Assembly: GCA_005765155.1 (NCBI GenBank)
Contig: VCCP01000001.1
Span: 806,001-870,000 of the forward strand
Length of the DNA: 64,000 nt
Direction: 5' to 3'
DNA from: Zelopaecilomyces penicillatus
Lineage: Eukaryota; Ascomycota; Sordariomycetes; Hypocreales; Pseudodiploosporaceae
The position numbers and the translations under genes were made by a program. This document shows positions 23,855 through 33,191 of the stretch, in pieces. The notes below the pieces were generated by a model. That model worked only from the letters and a program-made list of their open reading frames with translations, had not been told where the DNA came from and did not search any database. Position 1 is the first letter of the stretch; the number at the start of each line of letters is the position of its first letter.

Positions 23855-24203
23855 ATGAGGTCTATGATTGTCGCCACGAATTTTGCCCTCGCAACCTTTG
23901 TGAGCGCCTCACCTTTCGATGCCGTTGGTAGTTGTCCCCTGGGCCACCTGTCCAGGGCTGCTTCGGCCAGCGGCTGCCGCATTGAGCAAAAGGACTGCGT
24001 TTGCCGAAATAAAGATGCCATTCTGAATCGTTGTCTGGCGGATATCTCAGTCGCATGTGGCGGCGAGGCTCCATTAATAAGTTTGTCTTCCCATCTACTT
24101 GTCAAATCTTTTGCTCAACATATCGTCACAATTGGAAGGTTAACAAAACACATGATACTTAGTTACTGATCAAGTGTTTAATGATGTCTGCACTCAGCAG
24201 TAG
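23855..24203 (+). CDS. CFEM-domain small secreted protein lacking the second canonical cysteine
   Basis: CFEM proteins are extracellular or GPI-anchored fungal proteins with eight spaced cysteines; some bind haem, others act in adhesion or host interaction. Exons are 23855-24080 and 24163-24203, joined in phase (APLI-I-TDQVF), giving 88 residues. The signal peptide is MRSMIVATNFALATFVSA. The mature domain shows SCPLGHL, a 13-residue span to GC, then QKDCVC, RC, VAC and VFNDVC, i.e. Cys 1 and 3-8 of the CFEM pattern. The position of Cys 2 (CxxxC) holds His. There is no Ser/Thr-rich tail or GPI signal, so the product should be freely secreted. The first exon could be read through to a stop at 24169, but the spliced form restores the last conserved Cys. 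The family call is good; function is unknown. Confidence 0.75.
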
Positions 24204-24309
24204 AGACTAGGGTGGGAGAAACATCATAGCGGGCTCGTCTTGTTAGTACTTCGATATTGTCAACAAAAGTCTTTTGCGACGTTTTATTGCACATGTATAC
24301 GATATATCT

Positions 24310-25056
24310 TTACCTGCTCTTAGTAGATCTGCTTGTATCCTGGATTCCCGAAACTAGCCACTCATTATCCTGTTTCAAGAACGTCATGATGTTGACCCCC
24401 GTGGCGTTTGTGACCCCGCGGGAAACAATGTCGAACGGAGCCCATGCAAATGCAAGATCCCCAACAACACGAAGCTCGACGTCGTGTATTTTTTCTTGTG
24501 CGTCTGATGCTTCTGGTATGTGATCCTTCGCGTCCTTGAGTTTCCTAATCAATGTGCTCCAACAAATTGTTTCATAAGATCCTGCTCTGGATTTTGTGAT
24601 GCCTCCCCCGGGAAGGCAGTCGGCAAGCATATGATCCCAGTCATGCACTAACAGATGATGGAAGAAAGCTTCGAGTCTCTTTGTAACACCTGAGTCATGG
24701 TCAGGTTCAAATACAACTGCTAAATTTCCTTCATGTCCTGGTTTCCAGCGAGTGTCCGCGATCCCTGAAATTTTCCAACCATCAGACGTCATTAAAAGGC
24801 CAAACGTAGCGACCGCTTTGCTAGGTGCATCTCCCTCCTCGCTGTGGCTCTCAAAACTAGTGAACACGGCGGCTATGTCATTATGCATCCAAGACTCTGG
24901 GACAGGATCACAAATAACAGCATTCCTGAAATCCGAAGAAATTCTATCTGATGGGATTGTGGCTGCGTGTTCTTTGTTCCGCGCCACATATTCGGATGCT
25001 GTCGTGATGGATACCCCGCTTGGGAGAGACGAGACGCAGAGGCAAGACTCGAGCAT
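24310..25056 (-). CDS. Tandem NTF2-like (SnoaL/DUF4440-type) protein, possibly 5'-disrupted
   Basis: No characterised homologue recognised. The 248-residue frame seems to contain two related halves. The first ends in KAVATFGLLMTSDGWKISGI and the second in GVNIMTFLKQDNEWLVSGIQ, a Gly-x(n)-aromatic/hydrophobic strand pair typical of NTF2-like folds. The second half also keeps the N-terminal helices (KRLEAFFHHLLVHDWDHMLA) and the strand VGDLAFAWAPFDI. The first half begins with only part of these. In the same frame upstream (25173-25087) lies MNIRYHKTTHENCSAIRAVH and KFLSFLCDS, resembling the missing helix, but a TGA at 25086-25084 separates it from the rest. Either the gene is a recent pseudogene starting at 25173, or a short intron removes the stop, or translation starts at 25056. 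NTF2-like proteins may be enzymes or binding proteins; nothing here decides. Confidence 0.6.
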   Translation of the reverse strand: MLESCLCVSSLPSGVSITTASEYVARNKEHAATIPSDRISSDFRNAVICDPVPESWMHNDIAAVFTSFESHSEEGDAPSKAVATFGLLMTSDGWKISGIADTRWKPGHEGNLAVVFEPDHDSGVTKRLEAFFHHLLVHDWDHMLADCLPGGGITKSRAGSYETICWSTLIRKLKDAKDHIPEASDAQEKIHDVELRVVGDLAFAWAPFDIVSRGVTNATGVNIMTFLKQDNEWLVSGIQDTSRSTKSR

Positions 25057-25173
25057 GTAGTCACCAAACTTGGAGCCTGGCGATCATGAGTCGCACAAGA
25101 ATGAGAGGAACTTGTGAACTGCACGGATGGCGGAGCAGTTTTCGTGAGTCGTCTTGTGATATCGTATGTTCAT

Positions 25174-25486
25174 TGTGGATATTCAATGATGGGAGGGATT
25201 GTCTTATTCACTCCTACAACCAATGGTGCTTCATTACAAGGTCGCAGGTTGGCGGAAACCCAACATTCATGCTCTAGGGACTGCGTTATGGCCATTCCCA
25301 TTGAACACGCCTACTCGCTGACAGCCTTATTATTAGCCCAATAAAGTGCCCAGGTGGACGGAATGATCCTATAGTTTAGATAGCGTCCTGTATCAAAATG
25401 ACGAAGCGGGCTCCCCCGCCATAATTACGTGGGAGCCTTGACTAAACCCAAGTCTCTAAAGTCGGATCGAAATTATACATTGGTGT
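25174..25486. other. Short intergenic
   Basis: Separates the NTF2-like gene start from the 3' end of the F-box/2EXR-like gene, both on minus. No feature seen. Confidence 0.6.
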
Positions 25487-27127
25487 TCAGTACACGCTTG
25501 CCCCCCCGGCTACTATTAACCAAGAAATCTTTCTTTCCGTTTCTTTCCCACAAGCAATACTATTATAGTCATCGTTATTCATAATAAATCTCTCGATTCT
25601 CTGTTCCATGGCTGCCATTTGGGCGACATCACGCTCGCGACACCCGGGCATCCCTGGCATTTCTTCCGAGGCCCAAGACCAGGGACTGCCAAGATGAATG
25701 AACACACGGCTGAGAGCACCCAGCAACTTTTTAAGAGGTCTTAGCGTTCGGTCGTAAGTTTGAATGATGGTATTATAATTAGCTGGTGTCATATAGACTC
25801 TGAAATCGGAACGGCAGTATCCATCAATGTCGTAGTCCGAAAAGTATATTCGTAGTGTAAGCCTAGATTGAGTCAGCTTATCGCTGAGAAAATCCAGAAG
25901 CTCTATCCAATCTTGATAAGCTGGCTCGTTTGGTACAAGAAAGTTGCCATCAAATGGTGGGAAAACAAGCTCTAGAAATTGAATGCAAGGTAGTGCTTGG
26001 ACAGGTACGACCTCTCGTAGGAATATCGATACCTCTAAGCGGTCAGCGGTACCATGCGCGGGTAAAGGACATCCACGTGTGGGAACAACAACAAAGCGAT
26101 TCTTTCCGAAGAAAATCGCTAGGGCTTCATCCCGAAGTGTTCGACTGCAGAGGAACAGTGCTGCGGGTGGTGACCAACAATGGCAATGTCGTGAAAAGCC
26201 AGAATTGTACATCTGACAAAAAAAGCCCTGTTTGAGAAATGGATCGCTGAGATATCTAGAATAGAACAAGTGTTCTGGGCCACAAGCATTGGAGCCTGAA
26301 TTTAATCGGTACCCGCGCTTAGGCGACCATTCCACTTCGCCCACGCTGATGACAAGGTCGGTACTCTCCAAAATTTGGAGACGAAGCTCCCGTGGGAGAT
26401 CCATGATGCGAAATAGAGCCTCAATACTAGATTTCCCTATTGCCTGCAGAGCGTATCGTCTGGCGATGGAAATCAGATCTGGGTCGTACTGCTTGCATAG
26501 GTGAATTGCACAATCAGCGAGCGTACTGATGCTGTTCAGGGGCTCAAGCAAGCGTCTTGCCATTTCTGCATTTGATACATTGGTAACTATGCCCAGGTGA
26601 AGACTGAAAGGCGTCATATGAGAAAGAATGTGTCCAAGTGCATCTTGAAACTCCAAAAACGTCGGTGACAGCTTTAATCTCGGTCCTGATTCGGGATGCT
26701 TCTTGCAGGTCTGATTGTTCTGTGGCCAAAACCCGCAGCATATCAAAGTTTGTTCATCTTTGGCTATGCCTTCGCAATAAATAATCAAGTTGGTCAAGCT
26801 CCGAATAGATTTTGCTGACAAGCTTCGCAGTGGGCATAAGCCCCCACAACTGCCAAGATGAACAGTGAAAGCATTCGACGAGTAAAGAATATGCGACACT
26901 TCCGCATTGATGAGTCTACTTGTCAGGAGCAAACTGGAAATAGCTGCGAGCACCGTTGAAGAAAGCGTATTTACTTCTCGCGATGTTTTGAAATTGATGT
27001 GCTGCCTATAGGGGAGACCCGCTTCAAGATATATTTTCTGGCGTATGGAAGAAGGTATATTGAAAATGGAGATACGATGAGATGCTTTGATGCCAAATAA
27101 AAGCCCGGGGATGGTTTCCTGCCGCAT
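25487..27127 (-). CDS. F-box/2EXR-like protein of unknown function
   Basis: Uninterrupted 546-residue frame starting MRQETIPGLLFGIKASHRIS. It resembles the large, fast-evolving group of fungal proteins with F-box-like or 2EXR-type modules. Two copies of the module can be traced. One near the N-terminus has FNIPSSIRQKIYLEAGL followed by LLLTSRLINAEVSHILYSSN. One from about residue 240 has MDLPRELRLQIL followed by ALFLCSRTLRDEALAIFFGK. Each pairs a Leu-Pro-x2-hydrophobic-Arg start with a later acidic helix and an aromatic FYxxNxF-like strand. No signal peptide or membrane segment. Such proteins may recruit substrates to SCF ligases, but an F-box is only weakly visible. It lies in the accessory block with other lineage-variable genes. 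Confidence 0.65.
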   Translation of the reverse strand: MRQETIPGLLFGIKASHRISIFNIPSSIRQKIYLEAGLPYRQHINFKTSREVNTLSSTVLAAISSLLLTSRLINAEVSHILYSSNAFTVHLGSCGGLCPLRSLSAKSIRSLTNLIIYCEGIAKDEQTLICCGFWPQNNQTCKKHPESGPRLKLSPTFLEFQDALGHILSHMTPFSLHLGIVTNVSNAEMARRLLEPLNSISTLADCAIHLCKQYDPDLISIARRYALQAIGKSSIEALFRIMDLPRELRLQILESTDLVISVGEVEWSPKRGYRLNSGSNACGPEHLFYSRYLSDPFLKQGFFCQMYNSGFSRHCHCWSPPAALFLCSRTLRDEALAIFFGKNRFVVVPTRGCPLPAHGTADRLEVSIFLREVVPVQALPCIQFLELVFPPFDGNFLVPNEPAYQDWIELLDFLSDKLTQSRLTLRIYFSDYDIDGYCRSDFRVYMTPANYNTIIQTYDRTLRPLKKLLGALSRVFIHLGSPWSWASEEMPGMPGCRERDVAQMAAMEQRIERFIMNNDDYNSIACGKETERKISWLIVAGGASVY

Positions 27128-27921
27128 TTTGCCAATAATCTATATGGTGTCGACAAAGTAGGTGAGCAGCCTGTTAATTAGCTGATTGATGGCGAGGGAA
27201 TGTAGGTGAAAGGCCATCTCAGCTCGCATGGCGAGACACGTGGTCTGAAAGTGTTAACATGGACGACCCAATCTCATCCCTCCGTCTGCTGTTGATAACC
27301 AATGAAGGGAGCGCTCTATGCAGCGATATGCAGTGAAATTGATGTAGTCAAGCCACTGCTTGGTTGCATGGAAGATGGATGGTGTTTGAAGAAGTGACTG
27401 AATTAGGATCTAACCTGCTGCCGAGACGGTGTCTACTACAGTGGGTGTGCGTATGCCCAGCGGTTAGATAAACCCCGTTTAGTGGCTGTGAGCTTGCAAG
27501 TACAGGGGGCTTACAGCGAGCCTGTTCCCTGTTGGACAGGCTTCCAATACCTATGGGATAATCAGATGGCGTTGAGGATACAGAGAGCAAGGGCGACCAG
27601 CTTGCTTGCACCTGCTTCCCATCAACCTGCATGAAACCACCACATGTCGGGGTTGAAATGGGAATTCTTCATCGTCTTGATATCAGCCCATCGTTGCCCC
27701 TTGCTATCTGAGAAGCGCTGTGCTGCAGTCCTTAGTTCAAATTTGTTCTTTGTGGTCTTTGTGGTCTTTGTGGTCCTTGGTGTGTCCCACGTTATCCTTC
27801 CCTTCCAGTTCCAGCGCTTCTCACACTGATCTCTCCTAGTATGCTGACTTGGGCTCGACCAAGGTCCCGCTTGAACCCATTCTAAAGAACGCAAAAAAAC
27901 ATTACAAGCGCCATTCAAAAT
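27128..27921. other. Intergenic with a 9-bp tandem repeat
   Basis: Region between divergent genes. It includes three perfect copies of a TCTTTGTGG unit at 27747-27773. No gene called. Confidence 0.6.
27747..27773. repeat. Three perfect 9-bp tandem copies (TCTTTGTGG)
   Basis: Three exact units followed by a degenerate fourth, about 150 bases upstream of the CorA-like pseudogene start. Confidence 0.9.
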
Positions 27922-29150
27922 ATGACCAAAGTCGACATGGGCCCGAGTTCAGAGGGCTTTATTTTTTCAGTCTCAGGATCTCGCTACATAGCTCCTCGCG
28001 GGAGCGGGGCTGTACCCAAAGATGTGACTCTCCCCAAAGCCCAGGACTTTTCTCTCGTCACAGTATTCGCGACTGGTACAGCAGATGGAAGAGTGATCAC
28101 GGCAAAGTGGTTGAAGGAGAGGATTGAGACCTACAACAAGATTGATGATGTCTTCCAAGAAGCATTTCTCTCGAGTGTAATTCTTCAAGGCCCCAATGAT
28201 ATCGAGGTGACTACCGACCAAGATGGACTAAGGAAGCCGGCTGTTGATCTGCATTTTCTTCGCCTGTCGAGATCGGAAAGTCTGGATGCCGCCGCCGAAC
28301 CTACATTCTCACTGACTGTCAAACCATTGCACCGTCATCTTGTAAACAAAAAGTCTCCATAACCACAATACAGCGTACAGTATAGTCAATAATCTTGACA
28401 TGAGGAGCCTGAAAGAAGTTTTAGAGCCCAACACCTCGGAGGACATAGGCCCCTCGGATCCCTCCGCTCGCCAGGTATCGCTGGCCAGTCTTCAACTTAA
28501 CTACGGCCGTTCCCTTCGTCCAGGCATCAAAGCTCTCAGTAGGAGTTTCTCAACCTAATTGACATCAAGCTAGATAGTTATACATCCCAAGACTCGGGAA
28601 AAGAGTTTGAGACTCTTCCCCATCTCAAATACATCAAGCAGATTCTGTACCGCCAGATTAAAAAAAGCGTATCCTCGGCAGCATCGAAAACGCCCATCTA
28701 CATAACTAGCCTCGGGATGAAACCAAATCTGGCCACAAAACGGCCCTCAGTGCCACCCAAAGCCTAGAGCAGGATTTCCAGCATTTACTCGACTACGCGC
28801 AGGCCTTGCAGACGCGCACTACTGAAGCCATTTCCGTCCTCATGTCCAGCATCTCCATCCTGGAAGCCCAAACAGCCAGGAGCCAGGCGCAGCGGATCGG
28901 CAAGTTGACGTTTCTTGCCTTTATCATTGTGCCGCTGGGCTTCACGACGAGTTTCTTTGGGATGAATGTCAGGCAGATAGAAGGTGGGAACTTGGGGATA
29001 CACTGGTGGGTGGTGTATTCCGTGGCAGTTACTGTGGGTGCCGTGGCAATGTTTTACTTGGATCTGCTGTGGCCGTTCAAGTGGCTGTGGAAGATGTGTA
29101 AGAAAGGTCAAGATAACGATAGCTCAGAATTTGAAACGTCAAAGACATGA
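27922..29150 (+). pseudogene. Decayed CorA-like (Mg2+/metal channel family) gene
   Basis: An intact N-terminal frame (27922-28362) begins MTKVDMGPSSEGFIFSVSGS and resembles the N-terminal domain of fungal CorA-like proteins (FATGTADGRVITAKWLKERI, IDDVFQEAFLSS). It ends at a stop, and the large cytosolic middle domain that should follow is missing. After about 40 bases, C-terminal homology resumes in three different frames. 28400-28558 has MRSLKEVLEPNTSEDIGPSD and LQLNYGRSLRPGIKA. About 28542-28767 has FLNLIDIKLDSYTSQDSGKE and FETLPHLKYIKQILYRQI. About 28700-29150 has SLEQDFQHLLDYAQ, then ISILEAQTARSQ, the first membrane helix and the diagnostic GMN motif in FFGMNV, then WWVVYSVAVTVGAVAMFYL. 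A deletion plus at least two frame changes make this a pseudogene. A multi-intron gene cannot be fully excluded, but no consensus introns repair it. Confidence 0.72.
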
Positions 29151-29404
29151 CGAGCCGGCTTGTGTATGTATACATTGTAGCACTTAATTAACTTCGAAGT
29201 ACTGCTGTAATAATACTGTTGCTTGATCAATTCCATCAAATACACACTCTAAAGACTCAACCAGAAAGCCATCTCTAGCTTTGTTTGAAACAGCAATATG
29301 CTAATAATTCGCAAGATACATTCAACAGTAATTAGAATCCCAGACAAATCTGATAATAAAAACAGTATTAACTCCTCATAAGTCTTGTACAATACATCAA
29401 TCGG

Positions 29405-31576
29405 TTAAAACCATCCCAGTTTGCCTCCCCACAACCCCACCAGCCGGGACTGGAAACCCTTCCTCGGCATCTGCTCCTTCTCCTGGTCATCCTCGCCTTT
29501 CTTCTTCGTCCCGACTCTTTCTATGAGACCTGTCAGTCGACGCTGAAGACCACCCTTTGTAAATTCTTCGCTGGGTTGGGCTGTCTCTGCTGGTTTGGTG
29601 GGCAGGCTGTTGTCTCCGATGGCTGTCTTTCCCGTCTCAGGTGGTGATACTTCAGGCGGTGGAGGTGTCGTTCTCTTTCCGCCGCGTGACTTTCTCTGAG
29701 CAACACGAGCTTTGGATCTCTTGGGTATCCATCTTATGGTGATGGTGCGGATCTTTGTGTCGCTCTTCGGAGTAACGACTTTGTCGCCGTCATAATCAGA
29801 GGTGGAGCGACATGAGATCTTTTCGGTATTGCTAACGCAAGGAGAGTCTATCTTTTCCGCCTTAATGAAGATGACGGATTCATCATCTTCGACTTCCCTG
29901 TGGCTTGTTTTCTCCGTGTTATCGACATCCCCACTAGTACTATACGCTTCCCAACTATCAACCTCGACTTCGCGCACAACAGGTGCTTCACTCCTCTGTC
30001 GGCTGTTGACTTTTCCGGTAGAAGCAACTAACTGGTAGTTTTTGTTCTCCTCGTCTAACTCAGCTTCTTTAGCCTTCATTTGAGATAAAGATGTCCCAAT
30101 AGACTCTTCGCAATATAGGCTGGTCATCTTTCGGAAGAGCAGATGCTCGGGACTCCCCATCTCCGTCGCCATGTATCTAGTAAGCTTATCCCATGTCCAT
30201 AACTGATGGAGAACCTTCATCCCCTTGTCTGACAACGTGCCGTCTCGATTATAGGCCGGCAGTTGCACAAACCAAGACCACCTATTCACCGAGGCATAGA
30301 GAGTGTCGATATCAGCATGGAACCACTCGTTGTGGCTCCCCTTGCATCCTTTACAGTTCTTGATATGACGCCGCTCAAGACAGAGCTCGGCATGGACTAG
30401 AGCTTCGACCCGATACGCCCCGAAAAAGTGCTGCGGACTCCGATAGAGGAACTTGAGTTCATCCTTGGTCGGACATCCTGAGTTGTAACGGTGATGAACA
30501 GAGTTCTTAGTCCATCCGAGCTTATAAAGGTCCTTTGTCGTATCGTCCTGATTTTCATACCGCGCAATGTATAGAATTCCATCCATCTTGCCTCTTTTTC
30601 CGAGGCTTTTTTCTATAATCAAGGCAAGATGGAATCTCGTTGTTTCATTGTACTTCTTCTTGCTAAACTCCACGACAGTCTGAGGTGGTACGGAAGCCCG
30701 AGCTTCAGGCTGTTTCAACGGTGCTTGTGTCACCTGGCTTTTTTTACTTTCATCTGTTTTCAACAGGAAAGTGGGTTTTTGGATGCTTTCGAAATAAGAT
30801 CCTCCTTCCTCCGTAGGCATTTGAATCGTCGCCTCTTTGATTGGCCGTGACTTTCGGGTTGATGGCGAATCAGGATGGTCTTGGTCGAGCTGGTAAAATG
30901 CAGTCGATTGTGAGGTTGGTGGGGTTTCGGAGCTCCTGTTGTCATATCTATCGCTGAAGACACTGCTAATTGTTGATGAAGCGGGAGAGGAGAAGTCGCT
31001 TGCAGTAGGGGACGTTGGACTGCCGGCGTAGCTGAACTTCGTGGACCTAGAGCCGCTGTGCCTCGTTGGGGTGCTTGGCCGTACACCTGAATTCGATGAT
31101 GACATTTCAACGCGGGGGTTACTTTGGCTCATATCTGATGATGAAGGATACTCTCCGTTGACTTGAAAGTTGCCTGCGAGAACTCCATGGGTTTCCGCAT
31201 GGTCCATCAACAGTTTCAGCGCAATAGGGCGATGATTTTTGCAAATCAATTTTTCGATCCAGAGCTCAGCAAGTATTTCCCAACGTTCTCTCAGATTACA
31301 TTGGTCACTTTCGAGGTCCAAGAAAAGCTTGCGGAGAGCGGTCGCTTGCTCTCTCAGATCGTCTCTGGGTGGTTTGCTTTTGCACTGACCATCGTGAGCC
31401 TCTCTCCTTGATTTTCTGCTGTCGGTGCTTTCAAAGCGGATAGGGCATTGCCAATAGCTTCCAATATCCTCAATGTGGGCGTCGAGCCTTGAGATGAGCC
31501 TTGAAAGAGAGGACGAGTCTGACATGACAGGCTTGGACTGATAGGGGGAAAGAGACACTTCAGATAGCTTTCCCAT
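29405..31576 (-). CDS. T5orf172 (GIY-YIG-like, MUG113-type) domain protein
   Basis: Uninterrupted 723-residue frame. The recognisable part, residues about 330-430, is a T5orf172/DUF1766 domain, a GIY-YIG-superfamily fold named from phage T5 and found in fission yeast Mug113. It starts GILYIARYENQDDTTKDLYK (the GIY-YIG-like strand), followed by LGWTKNSVHHRYNSGCP, an Arg-containing helix, HFFGAYRVEALVHAEL, and a Cys/His-containing HIKNCKGCKGSHNEWFH. Flanks are low complexity: residues 150-250 Ser/Pro-rich, residues 500-700 charged and basic (RWIPKRSKARVAQRKSRGGK), consistent with a nuclear, nucleic-acid-associated protein. The N-terminal 130 residues are helical with no known domain. No signal peptide. 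Whether the nuclease-like centre is active cannot be judged by eye. The start at 31576 is the first ATG of the frame. Confidence 0.75.
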   Translation of the reverse strand: MGKLSEVSLSPYQSKPVMSDSSSLSRLISRLDAHIEDIGSYWQCPIRFESTDSRKSRREAHDGQCKSKPPRDDLREQATALRKLFLDLESDQCNLRERWEILAELWIEKLICKNHRPIALKLLMDHAETHGVLAGNFQVNGEYPSSSDMSQSNPRVEMSSSNSGVRPSTPTRHSGSRSTKFSYAGSPTSPTASDFSSPASSTISSVFSDRYDNRSSETPPTSQSTAFYQLDQDHPDSPSTRKSRPIKEATIQMPTEEGGSYFESIQKPTFLLKTDESKKSQVTQAPLKQPEARASVPPQTVVEFSKKKYNETTRFHLALIIEKSLGKRGKMDGILYIARYENQDDTTKDLYKLGWTKNSVHHRYNSGCPTKDELKFLYRSPQHFFGAYRVEALVHAELCLERRHIKNCKGCKGSHNEWFHADIDTLYASVNRWSWFVQLPAYNRDGTLSDKGMKVLHQLWTWDKLTRYMATEMGSPEHLLFRKMTSLYCEESIGTSLSQMKAKEAELDEENKNYQLVASTGKVNSRQRSEAPVVREVEVDSWEAYSTSGDVDNTEKTSHREVEDDESVIFIKAEKIDSPCVSNTEKISCRSTSDYDGDKVVTPKSDTKIRTITIRWIPKRSKARVAQRKSRGGKRTTPPPPEVSPPETGKTAIGDNSLPTKPAETAQPSEEFTKGGLQRRLTGLIERVGTKKKGEDDQEKEQMPRKGFQSRLVGLWGGKLGWF

Positions 31577-33191
31577 CCCAGTCTAGCAAGAGCATTAGAG
31601 AAGAATATATTCTCAAGCGCAAGCTACCAAATGTGTTGAGGCTTTTGCTTTTCCTATGTGCTCTCCTTAACCAAGGGGCTGCCTCATGAGTCTGGCAGGG
31701 CTCGGCTTATCTACCCAACTCCAATGGGCCGGAAACCCCGATCTCCGCATCCTTAACCACCGACTCGGGACTGCGGGCTATGCAGATGCTTGTCAGTTGC
31801 TTCAAACTTCCAGGTTCCTGGTGTGAGTCCTCGGGACGATGATAGGGCTCCTCTTATGCATGTTGGTTCGGTTTTGGTTTGTGATGTTGCATGCTTCCCG
31901 TGACCCACCCTGCGACACATACTGCCACAGTCTTCTAGCCATGCCCTTTTTTTTTATTCATCTAAATTTGCCAATTATACGGATATATGAGTGAAGATCT
32001 CACCTCAAGTTAGAGAGTATCGCAATAGTAGAAATGACGGTGGTAGTTCTGGTTAATGATATGAAGTTCATCCATCGCGCTGGAATGCAAGCAATAGCAA
32101 GATGGGGGACCGAATGGCTGGAGACGGTCCACACACACATACATCAATGTTTCATGCCATCGCAGGGCACCATTCAGCCCCCAGGTACGAGGTAAGCCTC
32201 AAAAACACAGCCTTGGGCGGTATTGGGTCCTACCAACAGACAAGACAAGAGAGGTAGGGTAGGCAAGTTGAGTACCACCTAGCATTGACCAGGGTGCTTG
32301 CGACGCTTGCAGTGGAGTATCTGAGTCTGCCGGAAACACAGCTGCGAAACTGTAAAAAGAAAAAGTGATGGAGTTCTCTTGTTATGGTTGCTATTGTAGG
32401 TATGATGTGGACTGGGGAGGCTGTTTTGATGCTGGGGGTGAGGGGGGGAGAGGGGGTCCTAAGGACGGATCACATGGTCTTGCGCTGGATATTTACAGAA
32501 TAGCTAGAATTACAGACATTTCTGTATTTGTAGAGATGGCTAGATAATGGTAAAGACATCGCTTTCAAAGCTCTTACGGTATCTGATCACAGGTTCCGTA
32601 GAGCGTTGGCTGAGAGTCTTTTGCCAACAACGTGCAACTTGCAAGGTTTGCGGGAACAGCCTAGCGAGCGGGCACCATCGTGAGGAGAGACATGAGTAGC
32701 GCGTCATGTCATTCCTCTGATTGGAGTCTAAATGTGGCGCGGATGACACACCCAAGTTGCAGGTTAAAGGTGGGAGTGGGAACTAACAAGGGTCATCTAT
32801 TCGCTGATTTCGCAGAGAGGATGCCACGAAGCGCCGGGTTGGAGTTGAGGCGACCACCATGGCGAGGCAAACTGGAAAGGCTGAGCATGAGCAGCCTCTT
32901 TAGCCGCCGGCCAAGGAGTCGGGTGGGGATTCAGCTGGTTATTGACTTGTCAGTATGATGATGCCTGTGTGGTGTTTGGACTATGTGCTGAGTCTCACCA
33001 TATATCCTGACTCTCTTCTCCTTGATGCCCGATTTTGTTATCTACAGTGAACATTTTGTTCTTTTGTCTATAGAATAACAGCTCAACAGGTTTGAAACCC
33101 CCCAAGAACGCGCTTCTAGTGCATCACATTAACCAGAACTTCAGATCCAAGCATATACTTCGCGTCGTGATAGAAAAGGCGCTTGAAGAGG
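31577..33191. other. Intergenic, 1.6 kb, divergent promoter region
   Basis: Separates the T5orf172 gene (minus) from the NLR gene (plus). Contains a poly-T run near 31,948. No coding feature seen. Confidence 0.6.
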
